From contig UESW01003836.1 in assembly GCA_900491605.1 (NCBI GenBank), forward strand, positions 757,015 through 821,014: 64,000 nucleotides of DNA, read 5' to 3'. The translations under genes were made by a program, and so were the position numbers. The notes beneath the pieces were generated by a model. That model was not told the origin of the DNA, ran no database searches, and worked only from the letters and a program-made list of their open reading frames with translations. Below, piece after piece: positions 46,545-57,375 of this stretch. The stretch's first letter is position 1. The number at the start of each line of letters is the position of its first letter. Source of the DNA: Calamus simplicifolius (Eukaryota; Streptophyta; Magnoliopsida; Arecales; Arecaceae).

Positions 46545-47464
46545 AATTCCTAACTCTCCTCTAAGATAACAAAATCTTTCTTCATTTAAAGGTTTTGTAA
46601 ATATGTCAGCTAATTGTTCTTCAGTGTTTACATAATCAAGACAAATTTCATCATTAGCTACATGTTCTCTTATAAAATGATATCTAATTTCTATGTGTTT
46701 TGTTCTTGAGTGTTGAATTGGATTTTTAGTTAATTGATTGCGCTAGTGTTATCACATCTTATGGGTGTTTTATCAAGTGTGATACCATAGTCTTCAAGTT
46801 GTCGCTTAATCCATAGGATTTGCGCACAGCAACTTCCAGCTGCTACATATTCAGCTTCAGTAGTTGATAATGCAACTGAATTTTGCTTTTTGCTAAACCA
46901 TGTGATTAAGTTACTTCCTAAGAATTGGCATGCACCACTTGTGCTTTTTCTATCTAATTTACATCCAGCATAATCAGAATCGTATGCAATTAGGTTTAAT
47001 GTGGAGTCTCTAGAATACCATAAACCTACATTTTTTGTTCCATTTAGATATCTTAAGTATTCTTTTAACAGCTATTAAATGTGATTCTTTAGGTTCAGAT
47101 TGAAATCTAGCACATAAACATACTGAAAACATAATATCTGGTCTACTTGCTGTTAAATAAAGAAGGGATCCGATATACCTCGATAATACTTTTGATCAAC
47201 CTTTTTACCTTCTTCATCTTTGTCCAGCTTGCATGAAGGACTCATTGGAGTTCCGAGGGGTTTCATTGTTTCCATACCAAACTTTTTGAGTAGTTCTCTT
47301 GTGTATTTGGTTTGGTTGATAAAGATTCCCTCTTTGCTTTGTTTGATTTGGAGTCCAAGGAAGAAGTTGAGTTCTCCCATCATGCTCATCTCGAATTCTC
47401 CCTGCATCAACTTTGCAAATTCTTGACAAAGAGAATCGTTAGTAGCACCAAAAATAATCATCAA
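46545..47464 (-). pseudogene. SIRE RT C-terminus and RNase H
   Basis: The first part reads ATNDSLCQEFAKLMQGEFEM, FFLGLQIKQSKEGIFINQ and PLGTPMSPSCKLDKDE (RT C-terminal and connection). RNase H follows in shifted frames with SRPDIMFSVCLCARFQ, DRKSTSGACQFLG, ALSTTEAEYVAAGSCCAQ and RTKHIEIRYHFIREHV, ending LADIFTKPL. The upstream RT frame ends in YVDD at 47439. Several frameshifts. Confidence 0.88.
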
Positions 47465-48137
47465 CGTATATTTGTACTACAAGTAAATCTTTACTTTTTC
47501 TTTTCAAAAACAAAGTTTTATCAACATTTCCTCTTGTAAAATCATTTTCTATTAAGAATTTACTTAACCTATCATACCAAGCTCTAGGTGCTTGTTTCAA
47601 ACCATATAAAGCTTTGTGCAATTTAAAAACGTGATTTGAAAATTCGTGATCTTCAAAACCTGGTGGTTGTTCTACATAAACTTCTTCATTTATAAATCCA
47701 TTTAAAAATGCGCTTTTTACATCCATTTGAAATAAGTTAAAATTCATATGACATGCAAATGCAAGTAATAGCCTAATGGCTTCTAATCTAGCTACAGGTG
47801 CAAAGGTTTCATCAAAATCAATACCTTCCTCTTGATTATATCCTTTAGCAACCAATCTAGCTTTGTTTCTAATTACTATGCCATTTTCATCTAGTTTATT
47901 TCTAAAAATCCATTTTGATCCTATTACTGAATGATTTTTAGGTCTTTCAACTAAAGTCCAAACATTATTTCTTGTAAATTGATTTAGTTCTTCTTGCATT
48001 GCTAACATCCAATTATTATCTTTTTCAGCTTCTTCAATAGTTTTAGGTTCAATTTGTGATACAAATGCAAGATGATTACTAATATTTCTCATATATGATC
48101 TAGTTCTTATTCCTTGAGATGGATCACCTATAATCAA
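47439..48137 (-). pseudogene. SIRE reverse transcriptase core
   Basis: A 232-codon stretch: WMLAMQEELNQFTRNNVW, GSKWIFRNKLDENG, RLVAKGYNQEEGIDFDETF, FQMDVKSAFLNGFINEEV (first catalytic Asp present), LHKALYGLKQAPRAWYDRL and VQIYVDD. Both catalytic boxes are intact; the frame is lost right after YVDD and continues at 47464. This is the best-preserved piece of the element. Confidence 0.92.
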
Positions 48138-48489
48138 TTCCTTAGGATGACTATGAGCATATCTCCAGTCTCTTGGAAGATCTATATCATTATGATTATT
48201 ACATCATCGTCCTTATGTGAATCATCATCTTTAGCTTCTTGTTCATGATCAGAAGATACTTCAATATTAAGTTTTCAAGATCTTTTTCAATTATGTTTGT
48301 ATCTTCCTCATCATCAATCTTTTCAGACCAGTTGCTAAAGATTCATCAAAAACTACATGAATGGATTCTTCAACTACTAAGGTTTTCTTGTTAAAGATTC
48401 TATATGCCTTACTAGTTGTTGAATAACCTAGAAAAATTCCTTCATCAGATTTAGCATCAAATTTTCCTAAGTTTTTACCATTATTATGA

Positions 48490-49276
48490 ATGAAACATTT
48501 ACATCCAAATGCATGAAAGTATTTTATATTTGGTTTTCTTTCATTCCATAATTCATAAGGTGTTTTCTTTAATATTGGTCTTATTAAAGCTCTATTTAAG
48601 ATGTAACATGCTGTGTTAATTGCTTCCGCCCAAAATACTTTGGTAAGTTACTTTCGCATAGCATGGTACGGGCCATGTCTTCTAGAGTCCTATTTTTTCT
48701 TTCAACTACACCATTTTGCTGTGGAGTCCTAGGGGCTGAAAAATTATGATTAATTCCATTTTCAGCAAAAACTTTCAAATAAGTGATTTTCAAATTCTGT
48801 TCCATGATCACTTCTTAGAGATACTATGGTAGTGTTTTTCTCATTTGTGACTTTCTTGAAGAATTTCAGGAATATCGAGAAAGTCTCATCTTTGTGAGCT
48901 AAAAACATTACCCAAGTATATCTAGAATAATCATCTACAATCACTAGACCATATTTCTTTCCTCCTAGACTTGTGGTTCTAGTTGGTCCGAAAAGATCCA
49001 TGTGAAGTAGCTCTAAGCCCTAGAAGTTGAAACAACATTTTTAGATTTGAAAGAACTTCTAGTTTGTTTTCCAAATTGACATGCATCACATATTTTGTTA
49101 TTTTCAAAATCTAGTTTAGGTAATCCTTTAACTAAATCCATTTTAATTAGTTTTGAAATAAGGTGTGTGCTTGCATGACCTAATCTACGATGCCACAACC
49201 AACTAATTTCATTTATGTTAGCATTGTCAGCAATTAAGCAATGATCACTCAAAGATAATTTTTCTAAATCAACCAA
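48490..49276 (-). pseudogene. SIRE integrase
   Basis: Gag-pre-integrase zinc module WHRRLGHASTHLISKL and CDACQFGKQTRSSF is followed by MDLFGPTRTTSLGGKKY (first Asp), VSLRSDHGTEFEN (second Asp) and PRTPQQNGVVERKNRTLEDM (Glu). All three catalytic residues are present, unlike the copia element at 2875. Frame changes near 48800 and 49010 break the protein. Confidence 0.9.
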
Positions 49277-49392
49277 GTAAACATTGCCATGTCTATAACC
49301 AGTAAATACAATGCTATCATCAATAGAATTAGTTACAGTGCATAAGAAGATTTAAATGAAACATTAAAGTTTTTATCACATAATTGCTTATA

Positions 49393-49641
49393 CTAATTAT
49401 TATGCTTCAAACCATCAACATAAAGTACATTATCAATAAATGTAGATGGAGTTATGCGAACTTTACCAAGGCCCATAATTTGACCTTTACCGTTATCGCC
49501 AAACGTAACAACTCCACCTTTCTTTTCTTCTAGGGTGATGAATTCATCTTTGTCACCCGTCATATGTCTTGAGCAGCCACTATCAAGGTACCACTTTTTC
49601 TTTGATCTTTTGGCTACAAGACATTCCTGCAATATAATCAA
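49393..49641 (-). pseudogene. SIRE aspartic protease
   Basis: WYLDSGCSRHMTGDKDEF carries the DSG active-site triad start, followed by VTFGDNGKGQIMGLGKV and NVLYVDGLKHN, standard for SIRE proteases. It overlaps the end of the gag zinc-knuckle piece, as in a fused gag-pol. Confidence 0.9.
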
Positions 49642-51230
49642 ACTTTATGTTTAGGTACCCAAGCTTTCTTGGGTCCTTCATGGTTAGTAGCAACAAAAAT
49701 TGTTCCTTTCGGAACCCATATTTTCTTTCCTTTAACATTTAACTTGTTGTTATTTTTAGTTTTGCATTCAAATGATTTATGACCTTTTTCATTACATTTA
49801 AAACAAGTTATATTACTTTGGAGCATAAAAATATTCTTTAAGATTTTTGTTTTCTTAATGTGTTATATCCTAAACCTGCTTTGTCAAAAACTGCTTTTTG
49901 ACTATCTAAATCATGTTAGTTTAGTTGAACTTAAGTAAATTTCTCAACAATTTTTACTTTTTAACATCTTTCTTTAGATCTTTTTCATTTAGATTGATTC
50001 TTTTCTTCTAAATTTTATTTTCAGATTTTTTCTTTTCTAAGTTTTCTAATAAATTAAGTTTTCATTTTTCAAAACTTATATTTCTTTTTCAAAATTTAAA
50101 ATCAATCATAAGTTCATTGAAAGCTCAAACATTTCATCAAATGTAAATTCATCAAGGGTTTCAGAACTTACCTCATTGTCGTTGTCGTCCGCCATGAAGC
50201 ATATTTGCAACTTCCTTTTGTTCTTCTTCTTCGGAAGAAGATTCTTCACTGTCAGTCCAAGTTGCCATGTATGCCTTCTTTTTTTTTTGTAGGCCTTTTT
50301 CAAGCAAAGGACATCATATCTAAAGTGCCCTGGCTTTTTACACTCATAACATACTAAGGGCTCTTTTCTTTTTCTTTCTCCTTGTCCTTTTTCTTATCCT
50401 TTTCTCCTTCCATCTTGCTCCAAATTTCTTTTTGTGGAAGGGCCTTTTTCTCATAAACTTTTGAATTTTTTGGCCAAGAGAGCAGTTTCTCATCATCTTC
50501 ATCATTATCATCACTGCTGCTCTCTTCCATTTTGCAGTTTGAGGGCAATTTTTCTTCTTTTTGTCCTCCTCAACATGCTGCTTCATTGTAAGCTCGTGGG
50601 TCATTAAGGATCCTAGAAGCTCCTCTAAAGGTAATGCATTGAGGTCCTTTGCTTCTTGGATAGCAGTGACTTTTGCTTCCCACGATCTTGGTAGTGACCT
50701 AAGAATTTTGCGAACAAGTCAGCATTAGTATATTCTACCAAGACTTTTAAACCATTCACAATATCAGTGAATCTAGTGAACATGCATGTGATGGTTTCAG
50801 TTTGTTCCATGTAAACAATTCATATTTATGAACCAAAATATTTATTTTGATTCTTTTACTTGGTTTGTTCCTTCATGTGTTATTTCCAACCTATCCCAAA
50901 TTTCTTTTGCGGAATTACATGTTGAGATTCGGTTGAATTCATTAGAGTCTAAGGAACAATATAAAATATTAATGGCTTTAGCATTTAAGTGCCATTCTCC
51001 TATCATTATCATTCCAATCCCTTTCGGGCTTAGGAACAATAGTGCCATCAATAACGTGTGTGGGTGTACTAGGTCCATTATTATTACCCCACAATTCATA
51101 GTCAGAAGCTTGAATGAATATTCTCATTCTAGCTTTCCAATATGAATAGTTGGTTCCATTAAAAAGGAGGTCTATTCGTAGAATGACCTTCAGCAAAATG
51201 AACCAACTTTGTGTTGCCATAAGGATCTTT
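49638..51230 (-). pseudogene. SIRE gag with zinc knuckle
   Basis: Near 51190 the minus strand reads LLFNGTNYSYWKARMRIF, the typical SIRE gag start. Then ALLFLSPKGIG-type shifted text, KAINILYCSLDSNEFNRIS and AKEIWDRLEITHEGTNQVK follow at 50842-51099, then a Glu/Lys-rich segment. CFKCNEKGHKSFEC at 49790-49826 is the CX2CX4HX4C nucleocapsid knuckle. At least five frame changes, so not functional. Confidence 0.88.
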
Positions 51231-51282
51231 AGCCCTTGATCGTGAGATCAAATTCTAAATGAGCACTTGCTCTGATACCAAT

Positions 51283-52875
51283 TGTTGGCCCAGATGGCAA
51301 CCCAAGAGGGGGGGGGTGAATTGGGTTCTTAAAAATTTAAGACTTTTTAAATTTTAGTTAGATGCAAGTGAAGGCAAAAAATAAATATACAAGCAAATAA
51401 AGAGAGATAGAGAAAGAGAAATAGCACGGCAAACACAAGAATTTTATAGTGGTTCGGTGCAACCAACACCTACGTCCACTCCCAAGATTCACTTGGGTCC
51501 ACACTATAATCTCTCTAGATTACAGCCGAGTTGTTTTCCAAGCTCACAACTCAAACTTGTTGTTTTCCGGGTGCACAACGAACCCAGCTGGTTTTCACGG
51601 GCTTACCAGCACAAAAACCCTAACCCAAGCTTGCTTGAACGAGGTAAACAACCTCCACTGTTCAATCCCCCAGATTGAATAGCACAAAGAATAAAATATG
51701 TTTGAACAAGCTCCTTAATGAGCAGATAAACAAAAAGAATAGAGTTTAGAAAAGCCTGATTTGCAGTTGGTGGCTTTGAGCTTTTCTTCTTTTCTTCAAC
51801 TCCTTTGAAGTGTGAATCAGGCCTCAGCAAGATTCTTCACGGAAGATTTGGAGTTGATTGAAGCTTTTCCTCTTTTCTTTGTTGAAAATCTCTTGATTTC
51901 TTTGAATGCTTTGGATTTTCTTTGACTTCTTGTGGATTGAGCTTGAAACAGACGGAACTTCCTTTGATTTCACACTCTTTTTTCACTCTATTTTGAATGA
52001 TTTTTTCAATGAAGCTCTGTTTTTCCTTTTTCCTTCTTTTTCTTTGAAATTCTCTCTTTTTTCTCTTTTTGATTTGAAAAGAGCTCCTCTATTTATAGAT
52101 TCTGCAAAATATATCCGTTAGAGACAAAGAAAAATAGCCGTTAAAAAATCTTACCGTTGGAGCTGAGTGTCATCGTAAAAATCGCGCCCAGATTTGCTGG
52201 AGTCGACTCATGCTTTTCCCGAGTCGGCTCGAGCTCGTGATACTAAAAATAGAAATGTTTAGAAGTCATGGGGTCGACTCACCAAAAGTAAAGTGTCGAC
52301 TCCTGAAAGTCGGGGTCGACTCATGAAAAGTTGGGGTCGACTCGCGAAGTGCTCAGAAAAACACACTTCTGGTGTCTGAGCGGAGTCGACTCGCACAGTC
52401 ATGGAGTCGGCTCGACAAAATCAGGGGTCGACTCGTGAAATTACGTGGGTCGACTCGAGACAGATAGACATTTCTGTTCTCTGAGGGGAGTCGACTCTGA
52501 AACTCAGAGTCGGCTCCGGAACGTATCAAAAATCAGAAATTTTCTGATTGACTTTAAAATCGTTCCAGATTCATTTTAAATCATTGTTTTGACTTGAATT
52601 CAATAAAATTGACATTAAGAATTAATTCAAGAAGTATTCCAAAAACTCATTGATTAATCTATGAATTATAAAATTTCTTTTTGAAAGCTTAAACATTGAG
52701 CTTAAAGTTACTTTCAAAATGATTAATGTCAAACTTTAACATTCTCATTGATTGTTCAAAATAAATTCATTGCACATGTAAATAAACTCACTGCATCTTT
52801 TATCATACTCATGGCTTTTAGTAATCATCAAAATCAAAAGGATTGGGCATATAATTTTTCAATAATCTTCCAACA
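51283..52875 (-). repeat. 5' LTR of the SIRE element
   Basis: 1,593 bp, TG...CA ends, next to the primer binding site. Contains the palindrome array at 52199-52520. Carries several short insertions relative to the 3' LTR. Confidence 0.92.
52199..52520. repeat. GAGTCGACTC palindrome array, 5' LTR
   Basis: Twelve copies that I can count: eight or nine of type RGTCGACTC, the rest GAGTCGGCTC, in about 320 bp. Located in the part of the LTR that should be U3 (promoter side). Confidence 0.88.
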
Positions 52876-52880
52876 AAAAG

Positions 52881-53199
52881 ATACATAAACAAAGGCTTTT
52901 TACTTCCTGCAGGGGATGACATTTTCTTTTAAGTTAATGAAGTCTTCATTAGCTAGGTATTCCAGCCTCCAAGCAGAAATATTTTCTTTGGGCTGAAAAT
53001 CAGAATACTTTTCCCAGCACTTTTTCTGAGCAACGAAGAAGCTTATATCACCAACGAAAACAGAACGAAATCCTAAGACCAGACTCTTAGAGCGAGAAAA
53101 AGGATCTTGCTCAAATCTTGGACTGATTCCTTACAACGGAAAGCCAAAGTGAGGAAAAATGGTTTAGAATCGGAAAGAGTTTTCCATGATATATAATCC
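52881..53199 (+). other. MULE subterminal sequence between SIRE and right TIR
   Basis: About 320 bp with no motif array and no supportable gene. It continues MULE sequence interrupted by SIRE at the AAAAG site. Confidence 0.5.
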
Positions 53200-53441
53200 A
53201 AGCAAACTGGCGAGTAGAAGAAGAGAAGTACGCTAGAGGAAAAGGGCATTTTCGTTTGCACACCACTTTCAAAATAAAACTGAGCGGCTTTTGATGGACG
53301 TCACGATCAAAACATTACATATTTCTGCTCTTCCATCCCACAGCGTCAGGCCACGTTGGATCCATGTGGATCAATAAAGAGGAGCGGTGTAGCCCACGTA
53401 GGACTTGCTACATCAAAGATAGTGTACAAAGACTTTTCCCT
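53200..53441 (-). repeat. Right terminal inverted repeat of the MULE
   Basis: Reverse complement begins GGGAAAAGTCTTTGTACACT and continues GATGTAGCAAGTCC, CTCTTTATTGATCCA, GTTTTGATCGTGACGTCC, AAAGCCGCTCAGTTTTATTT and GAAAATGCCCTTTTCCTC. Each block has its partner in the left repeat. The target duplication TGGGTAAAA follows directly. Confidence 0.9.
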
Positions 53442-53450
53442 GGGTAAAAT

Positions 53451-53689
53451 TGTTGGAGCTGGATTGGGCTCCTATAGGCAGATCAATTGTTCAGTCTAGT
53501 GGGGTTGTGGATCAAGTGGGGTCTAAATTGGCTCCGTTAAAGATAAGGTTCAAATCCAAAACGAACGCAAGCGTAGATTTATGGAATAACGTAAGGCATG
53601 TTCTTTGCTAGATAAATTTATGAGAAGTTAGATCAACTTTTCTATTTATTAAATTATTTTGATGGATAGGTTTTATAAGAAGTATGTAA
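53451..53689 (+). other. Spacer between MULE and gypsy element
   Basis: Short non-coding stretch. No gene or repeat seen. The start of the gypsy LTR within 53660-53735 is not determined, since the partner LTR is outside the window. Confidence 0.45.
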
Positions 53690-53735
53690 ACTGATATGAC
53701 TGCTCCCGTATCGTCAGGATAAAAAGGTAACTGCG

Positions 53736-54967
53736 GCTAATGACCCCGAGGCCCCCACCGGTCTCGGGGTGCACTAGCATTTCCTCACCCCCGAGATCCC
53801 TTCTGGTCTCGGGGTGGGGTCATCATCTCTTGACCCCGAGACCCCCATCGGTCTCGGGGCGCATTGGCATTTCCCCACCCCCGGGACCCCTTTCGGTCTC
53901 GGGGTGGGGTCATCATCTCTTGACCCTGAGACCTCCACCGGTCTCGGGATGCATTGGCATTTCCCCACCCCCGGGACCCCTTCCGGTCTCGGGGTGGGGT
54001 CATCATCTCTTGACCCCGAGACCCCACCGGTCTCGGGGTGCATTGGCATTTCCCCACCCCCGGGACCCCTTTCGGTCTCGGGGTGGGGTCATCATCTCTT
54101 GACCCCGAGACCCCCACCGGTCTCGGGGTGCATTGGCATTTCCACCCCCGGGACCCCTTTCGGTCTCGGGATGGGGTCATCATCTCTTGACCCCGAGACC
54201 CCCACCGGTCTCGGGGTGCATTGGCATTTCCCCACCCCCGGGACCCCTTCCAGTCTCGGGGTGGGGTCATCATCTCTTGACCCCGGGACCCCCACCGGTC
54301 TCGGGTGCATTGGCATTTCCCCACCCTCGGACCCCTTCGGTCTCGGGGTGGGGTCATCATCTCTTGACCCCGAGACCCCCACCGGTCTCGGGGTGCATTT
54401 CCCCACCCCCGGGACCCCTTCCGGTCTCGGGGTGGGTCATCATTTCTTGACCCCGAGACCCCCACCGGTCTCGGGGTGCACCGGCATTCCCCCACCCCCG
54501 GGACCCCTTCCGGTCTCGGGGTGGGGTCATCATCTCTTGACCCCGAGACCCCCACCGGTCTCGGGGTGGGCATTTCCCCACCCCGGGACCCCTTCGGTCT
54601 CGGGGTGGGGTCATCATCTCTTGACCCCGAGACCCCCACCGGTCTCGGGGTGCATTGGCATTTCCCCACCCCCGGGACCCCTTTCGGTCTCGGGGTGGGG
54701 TCATCATCTCTTGACCCCGAGACCCCCACCGGTCTCGGGGCACACTAGCATTTCCCCACCCCCGGGACCCCTTCCGGTCATGGGGTGGGGTCATCATCTT
54801 TCGACCCGAGACCCCCACCGGTCTCGGGGTGCACTGGCATTCCCCCACCCCCGGGACCCTTTCGGTCTCGGGTGGGGTCATCATTTCCCCGAGACCCCCC
54901 CGGTCTCGGGGTGCACCGGCATCTTCCCATTCCCGGAACCCCTTCTGGTCTCAGGGTGGGGTCATCA
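53736..54967 (+). repeat. Hairpin minisatellite in the gypsy 5' LTR
   Basis: About 14 copies of a unit of 83-92 bp. Each unit has two GC-rich inverted repeats: CCCCGAGACC-CCCACC-GGTCTCGGGG and CCCCGGGACC-CCTTCC-GGTCTCGGGG. They are separated by TGCATTGGCATTTCCCCAC and TGGGGTCATCATCTCTTGA. Units differ by small indels and substitutions. The long open frames on both strands here are a by-product of the repeat. Confidence 0.93.
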
Positions 54968-55313
54968 ACAATTGCATGCAGTTCAACCGTCGAAAGAAAT
55001 GACGACTTCAGGCCGCACGACGCACCCACGTGACTCTCAGTACGCCCGTGATTGCCCCCGTTACGGAGGGCCATACCTCATAACGGCGTATGGTGCATTG
55101 CATGTCCCTGTGCATGGCCATGCCTCACTACGGCGTACGATTCGCTACCACTTGCAACTGTGCTCGGTCATATCATCCGACGGCGCGCACTGAATGCCTT
55201 CGCGGCTGTTGGACACGTATGACATCACATCAGCAAGCGGTACGGGATGTCTCCGGCACGCAGCGATGGTACGATGGTGATCTTCGAACAGTAAGATAGG
55301 ATATTCGGACAGG

Positions 55314-55320
55314 TATAAAA
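55314..55320 (+). promoter_or_regulatory. Predicted TATA box of the gypsy LTR
   Basis: TATAAAA in the context CAGGTATAAAAGCACG, GC-rich around it, about 250 bp before the LTR end. This is the usual position for the U3/R promoter of plant gypsy LTRs. Confidence 0.65.
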
Positions 55321-55567
55321 GCACGTGCTCGCACTGTAAGTAGGGATCTGAACTCTGGTTTTCTGAGCTTTCTTCCTCCCAGCAAAAACCCTAACCGCCT
55401 CAGCTCTCTTCCGCTGAGCGGTTCTTTGTCTGAGCCCAAGTGACTGACTTGATCGTCGGAGGGTCCCTACCGGTATCACCGGTCTCCGGGGACTTTTCTT
55501 GCAGGACTCCGAGGAGAAGGACGTCCGTCTTCCCCGACGTTTGAGGAAGGTGACTTGGCGTCATCAG

Positions 55568-55587
55568 ATTGGCGCGCCAGGTAGGGG
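55568..55587 (+). other. Primer binding site of the gypsy element
   Basis: TTGGCGCGCCAGGTAGGGG begins two bases after the LTR terminal CA. The pattern TGGCGC(G)CC is common in plant gypsy elements. I do not assign the tRNA species with certainty. Confidence 0.7.
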
Positions 55588-55648
55588 GGTGTAAGAAAGA
55601 CGTCGACCAGCAGCTTACCTTTCTCTCTTTCTTCAAGATCTTGAAGCC

Positions 55649-57230
55649 ATGGTGACGACTCGGACGAAGGGAGTTTCAGCCGGTCGCGCTGGGGGGCAGC
55701 GCTGCGGGGCCGGTCCACCCGCGGAGGCCCCCCCGGCTCTCGCATCCAGTATTCCGGAGCCTCTGCATCTCCGGGGGCAGGGCCTTCTGCTCCGCAGAAT
55801 GACGCTCCCGCGCCTGCTCCGCACAACTCCAGGAAGATCGATTCACTGCCCTGGCCACGCAGGTCCAGTCTTTGGCGGCGATGGTTCAGGGCCTGCAGCA
55901 CCAGCAGGCGGCCTTGCAGCAGCCGGAGCCGAATCCGTCTGTCCCGGGGTGGTGCAACCCAGCCAGCATTCCTCCCGCCGGAGATCGCCGGTTCCTGTGG
56001 ATCGTCGCCACCGATCCCCGGCCAAGCCTCATCACCGCGAAGCCTCTAAAAGACCCCGGTCTCCCTCTCGCCACGCTAGTGTTTCTCCTAAGCGGCGGCA
56101 CGGGAAGGAGGCGGAGCGCCCGCGCCGGCATCGCCGCCCTCGTTCTTCTTCGAATCTTCGGGGAGGGCTCCTTTGATGGCCGGATGCCTCGTCGAGCCGA
56201 GCGTCGACTCGAGGAGTGTAATCAGAAGCTGGAGGAGCTTAGCCGTCGGATCACCCACCTGCCAGAGGAGACTACGACAGTCGGCCTCCCTTGTCTCGCC
56301 GCATCATGGAGGAGCCCATCTCTACCAGGTTCCGCCTTCCTCAACTAGATCCATACGACGGGACCACGGACCCCCTGGACCATTTGGAGAGCTATAAGGT
56401 ACTCATGCAAGTCCAGGGGGCCACTGATTCACTTATGTGCATTGCTTTCCCGGCCACTCTGAAGAAGGCTGCTCGAGCTTGGTATTCTCGTCTGCCGCCA
56501 CGAAGCATCGACTCCTTCCGCCAGTTGGAGAGGGCTTTCCTGGCCCATTTTGACGCCTGCCGGAAGATCCCGAGGGTGGCGGACAGTCTCTTTGCCGTTC
56601 AGCAGAAGAATGGCGAGCCTCTGCGGGATTATGTTGCCCGGTTCAAAGAAGCAGCCCTGGAGGTCTACAACCTGGAAGACTCGGTGGCTACCCTGGCTTT
56701 GAAGCGGGGGCTCGCCCTTCTCGCTTCGCATATTCTCTTGACAAGAAGCCGCCGGGCTCTTACTCCGAACTTCTGATCCGGGCCCAAAAGTACATCCGGG
56801 CGGACGAGGCCGACTTTTCCCGGCGCGAAGCTGGCGGGAGTATCCCCAGGAAGCCGACCCAGCCGGAGCCTGCAGAAGTCCGCCCCAGGAGGCCCGAGCC
56901 TCCTCGCCGGCCAGACAACCGTCCTCGACCCCCTGCACCGAGAGACGGCCTTACACCCATTGCTGCCCCAATATCTCAGATCCTGCTCGAGATTGAAGGG
57001 GAGTCTTATCTGCAACGCCCTCCTCCCATCAACCCGAAGATCCCCGGAACAAGAACCTCTACTGCCGCTACCACCGGGACCATGGCCACGACACCGACGA
57101 CTGCCGTCAGCTGAAGAAAGCCATTGAAGACCTTATTCAGCGGGGCCACCTGGGAAAGTTCGTCCAGAGGACAACCCGGGAGCTCCTGGCCCGTCAGCGC
57201 CCGCGCCGCCGGTGATCGACAATGCCCCGA
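55649..57230 (+). pseudogene. Gypsy gag, frameshifted
   Basis: Starts at ATG 55649 (MVTTRTKGVSAGRAGG), shifts frame, and becomes recognisable at 56173-56776: RRAERRLEECNQKLEELSRR, then RFRLPQLDPYDGTTDPLDHL, AARAWYSRLPPRSIDSFRQL and ALKRGL, the retrotransposon gag core. After another shift come KYIRADEADFSRREAG and CRYHRDHGHDTDDCRQLKKA, the Tat-type zinc-binding stretch at about 57060-57120. At least three shifts. Gag would form the particle. Confidence 0.85.
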
Positions 57231-57375
57231 CGGAGAAGACGGTGGCGATGATTTCCTGGGGGGCAGGAGGCCCGTCGAAGAGACAAAGGGGAGGGGGAGC
57301 TGAGACTGTAATTCCTTTTTTCGAAAAGGACTTGGAGGGGTTGTAAATAAGGATGATGATAGCGTCGTCGTATCC

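Larger units (their letters stand above)
43048..52875 (-). mobile_element. SIRE/Maximus-type Ty1/copia element nested in the MULE
   Basis: LTRs at 43048-44549 (3') and 51283-52875 (5') both start TGTTGG and end CAACA on the plus strand. A 5-bp duplication AAAAG lies at 43043-43047 and 52876-52880. A canonical primer binding site TGGTATCAGAGC (minus strand, at about 51269-51280) and polypurine tract AAAAAGGGGGAGAT (about 44550-44563) lie just inside. Gag, protease, integrase, RT, RNase H and a third ORF after pol follow in order. The long LTRs, long gag and extra 3' ORF indicate the SIRE lineage. Frameshifts occur throughout. Length 9,828 bp. It contains palindromic GAGTCGACTC arrays in both LTRs and before ORF3. 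Confidence 0.94.
28334..53441. mobile_element. Giant Mutator-like element (MULE) with ULP1-like and FAR1-like genes
   Basis: A 9-bp direct duplication TGGGTAAAA flanks the element at 28325-28333 and 53442-53450, the length made by Mutator transposases. Immediately inside, about 240 bp at the left (28334-28610) is matched by the reverse complement of about 53200-53441. Both read GGAAAAGTCTTTGTA, then GCAAGTC, TTATTGATCCA, TTTTGATCGTGACGT and CCCTTTTCCT-like blocks in the same order. Inside lie a decayed ULP1-type protease gene (plus) and a decayed FAR1/MURA transposase gene (minus), plus GACACCC motif arrays. Two later insertions, a hAT (36575-39720) and a SIRE copia (43048-52875), account for half the length. 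The original MULE was about 12.1 kb. Confidence 0.9.
53690..55566 (+). repeat. 5' LTR of the gypsy element (left end approximate)
   Basis: The right end is set by the CA just before the primer binding site (CATCA then GATTGGCGCGCC). The left end is inferred from the start of unique sequence (TGATATGACTGCTCCCG or nearby) before the minisatellite. It contains the minisatellite, a TATA box at 55314-55320, and a leader with CGTCGGAGGGTCCC and CCGGTCTCCGGGGAC. Confidence 0.5.

Noticed and set aside
53814..55193. A 459-codon plus-strand open frame and a 314-codon minus-strand frame (53785-54729)
   Set aside because: They are translations of the minisatellite, open on both strands because the unit lacks stops. 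No family similarity.
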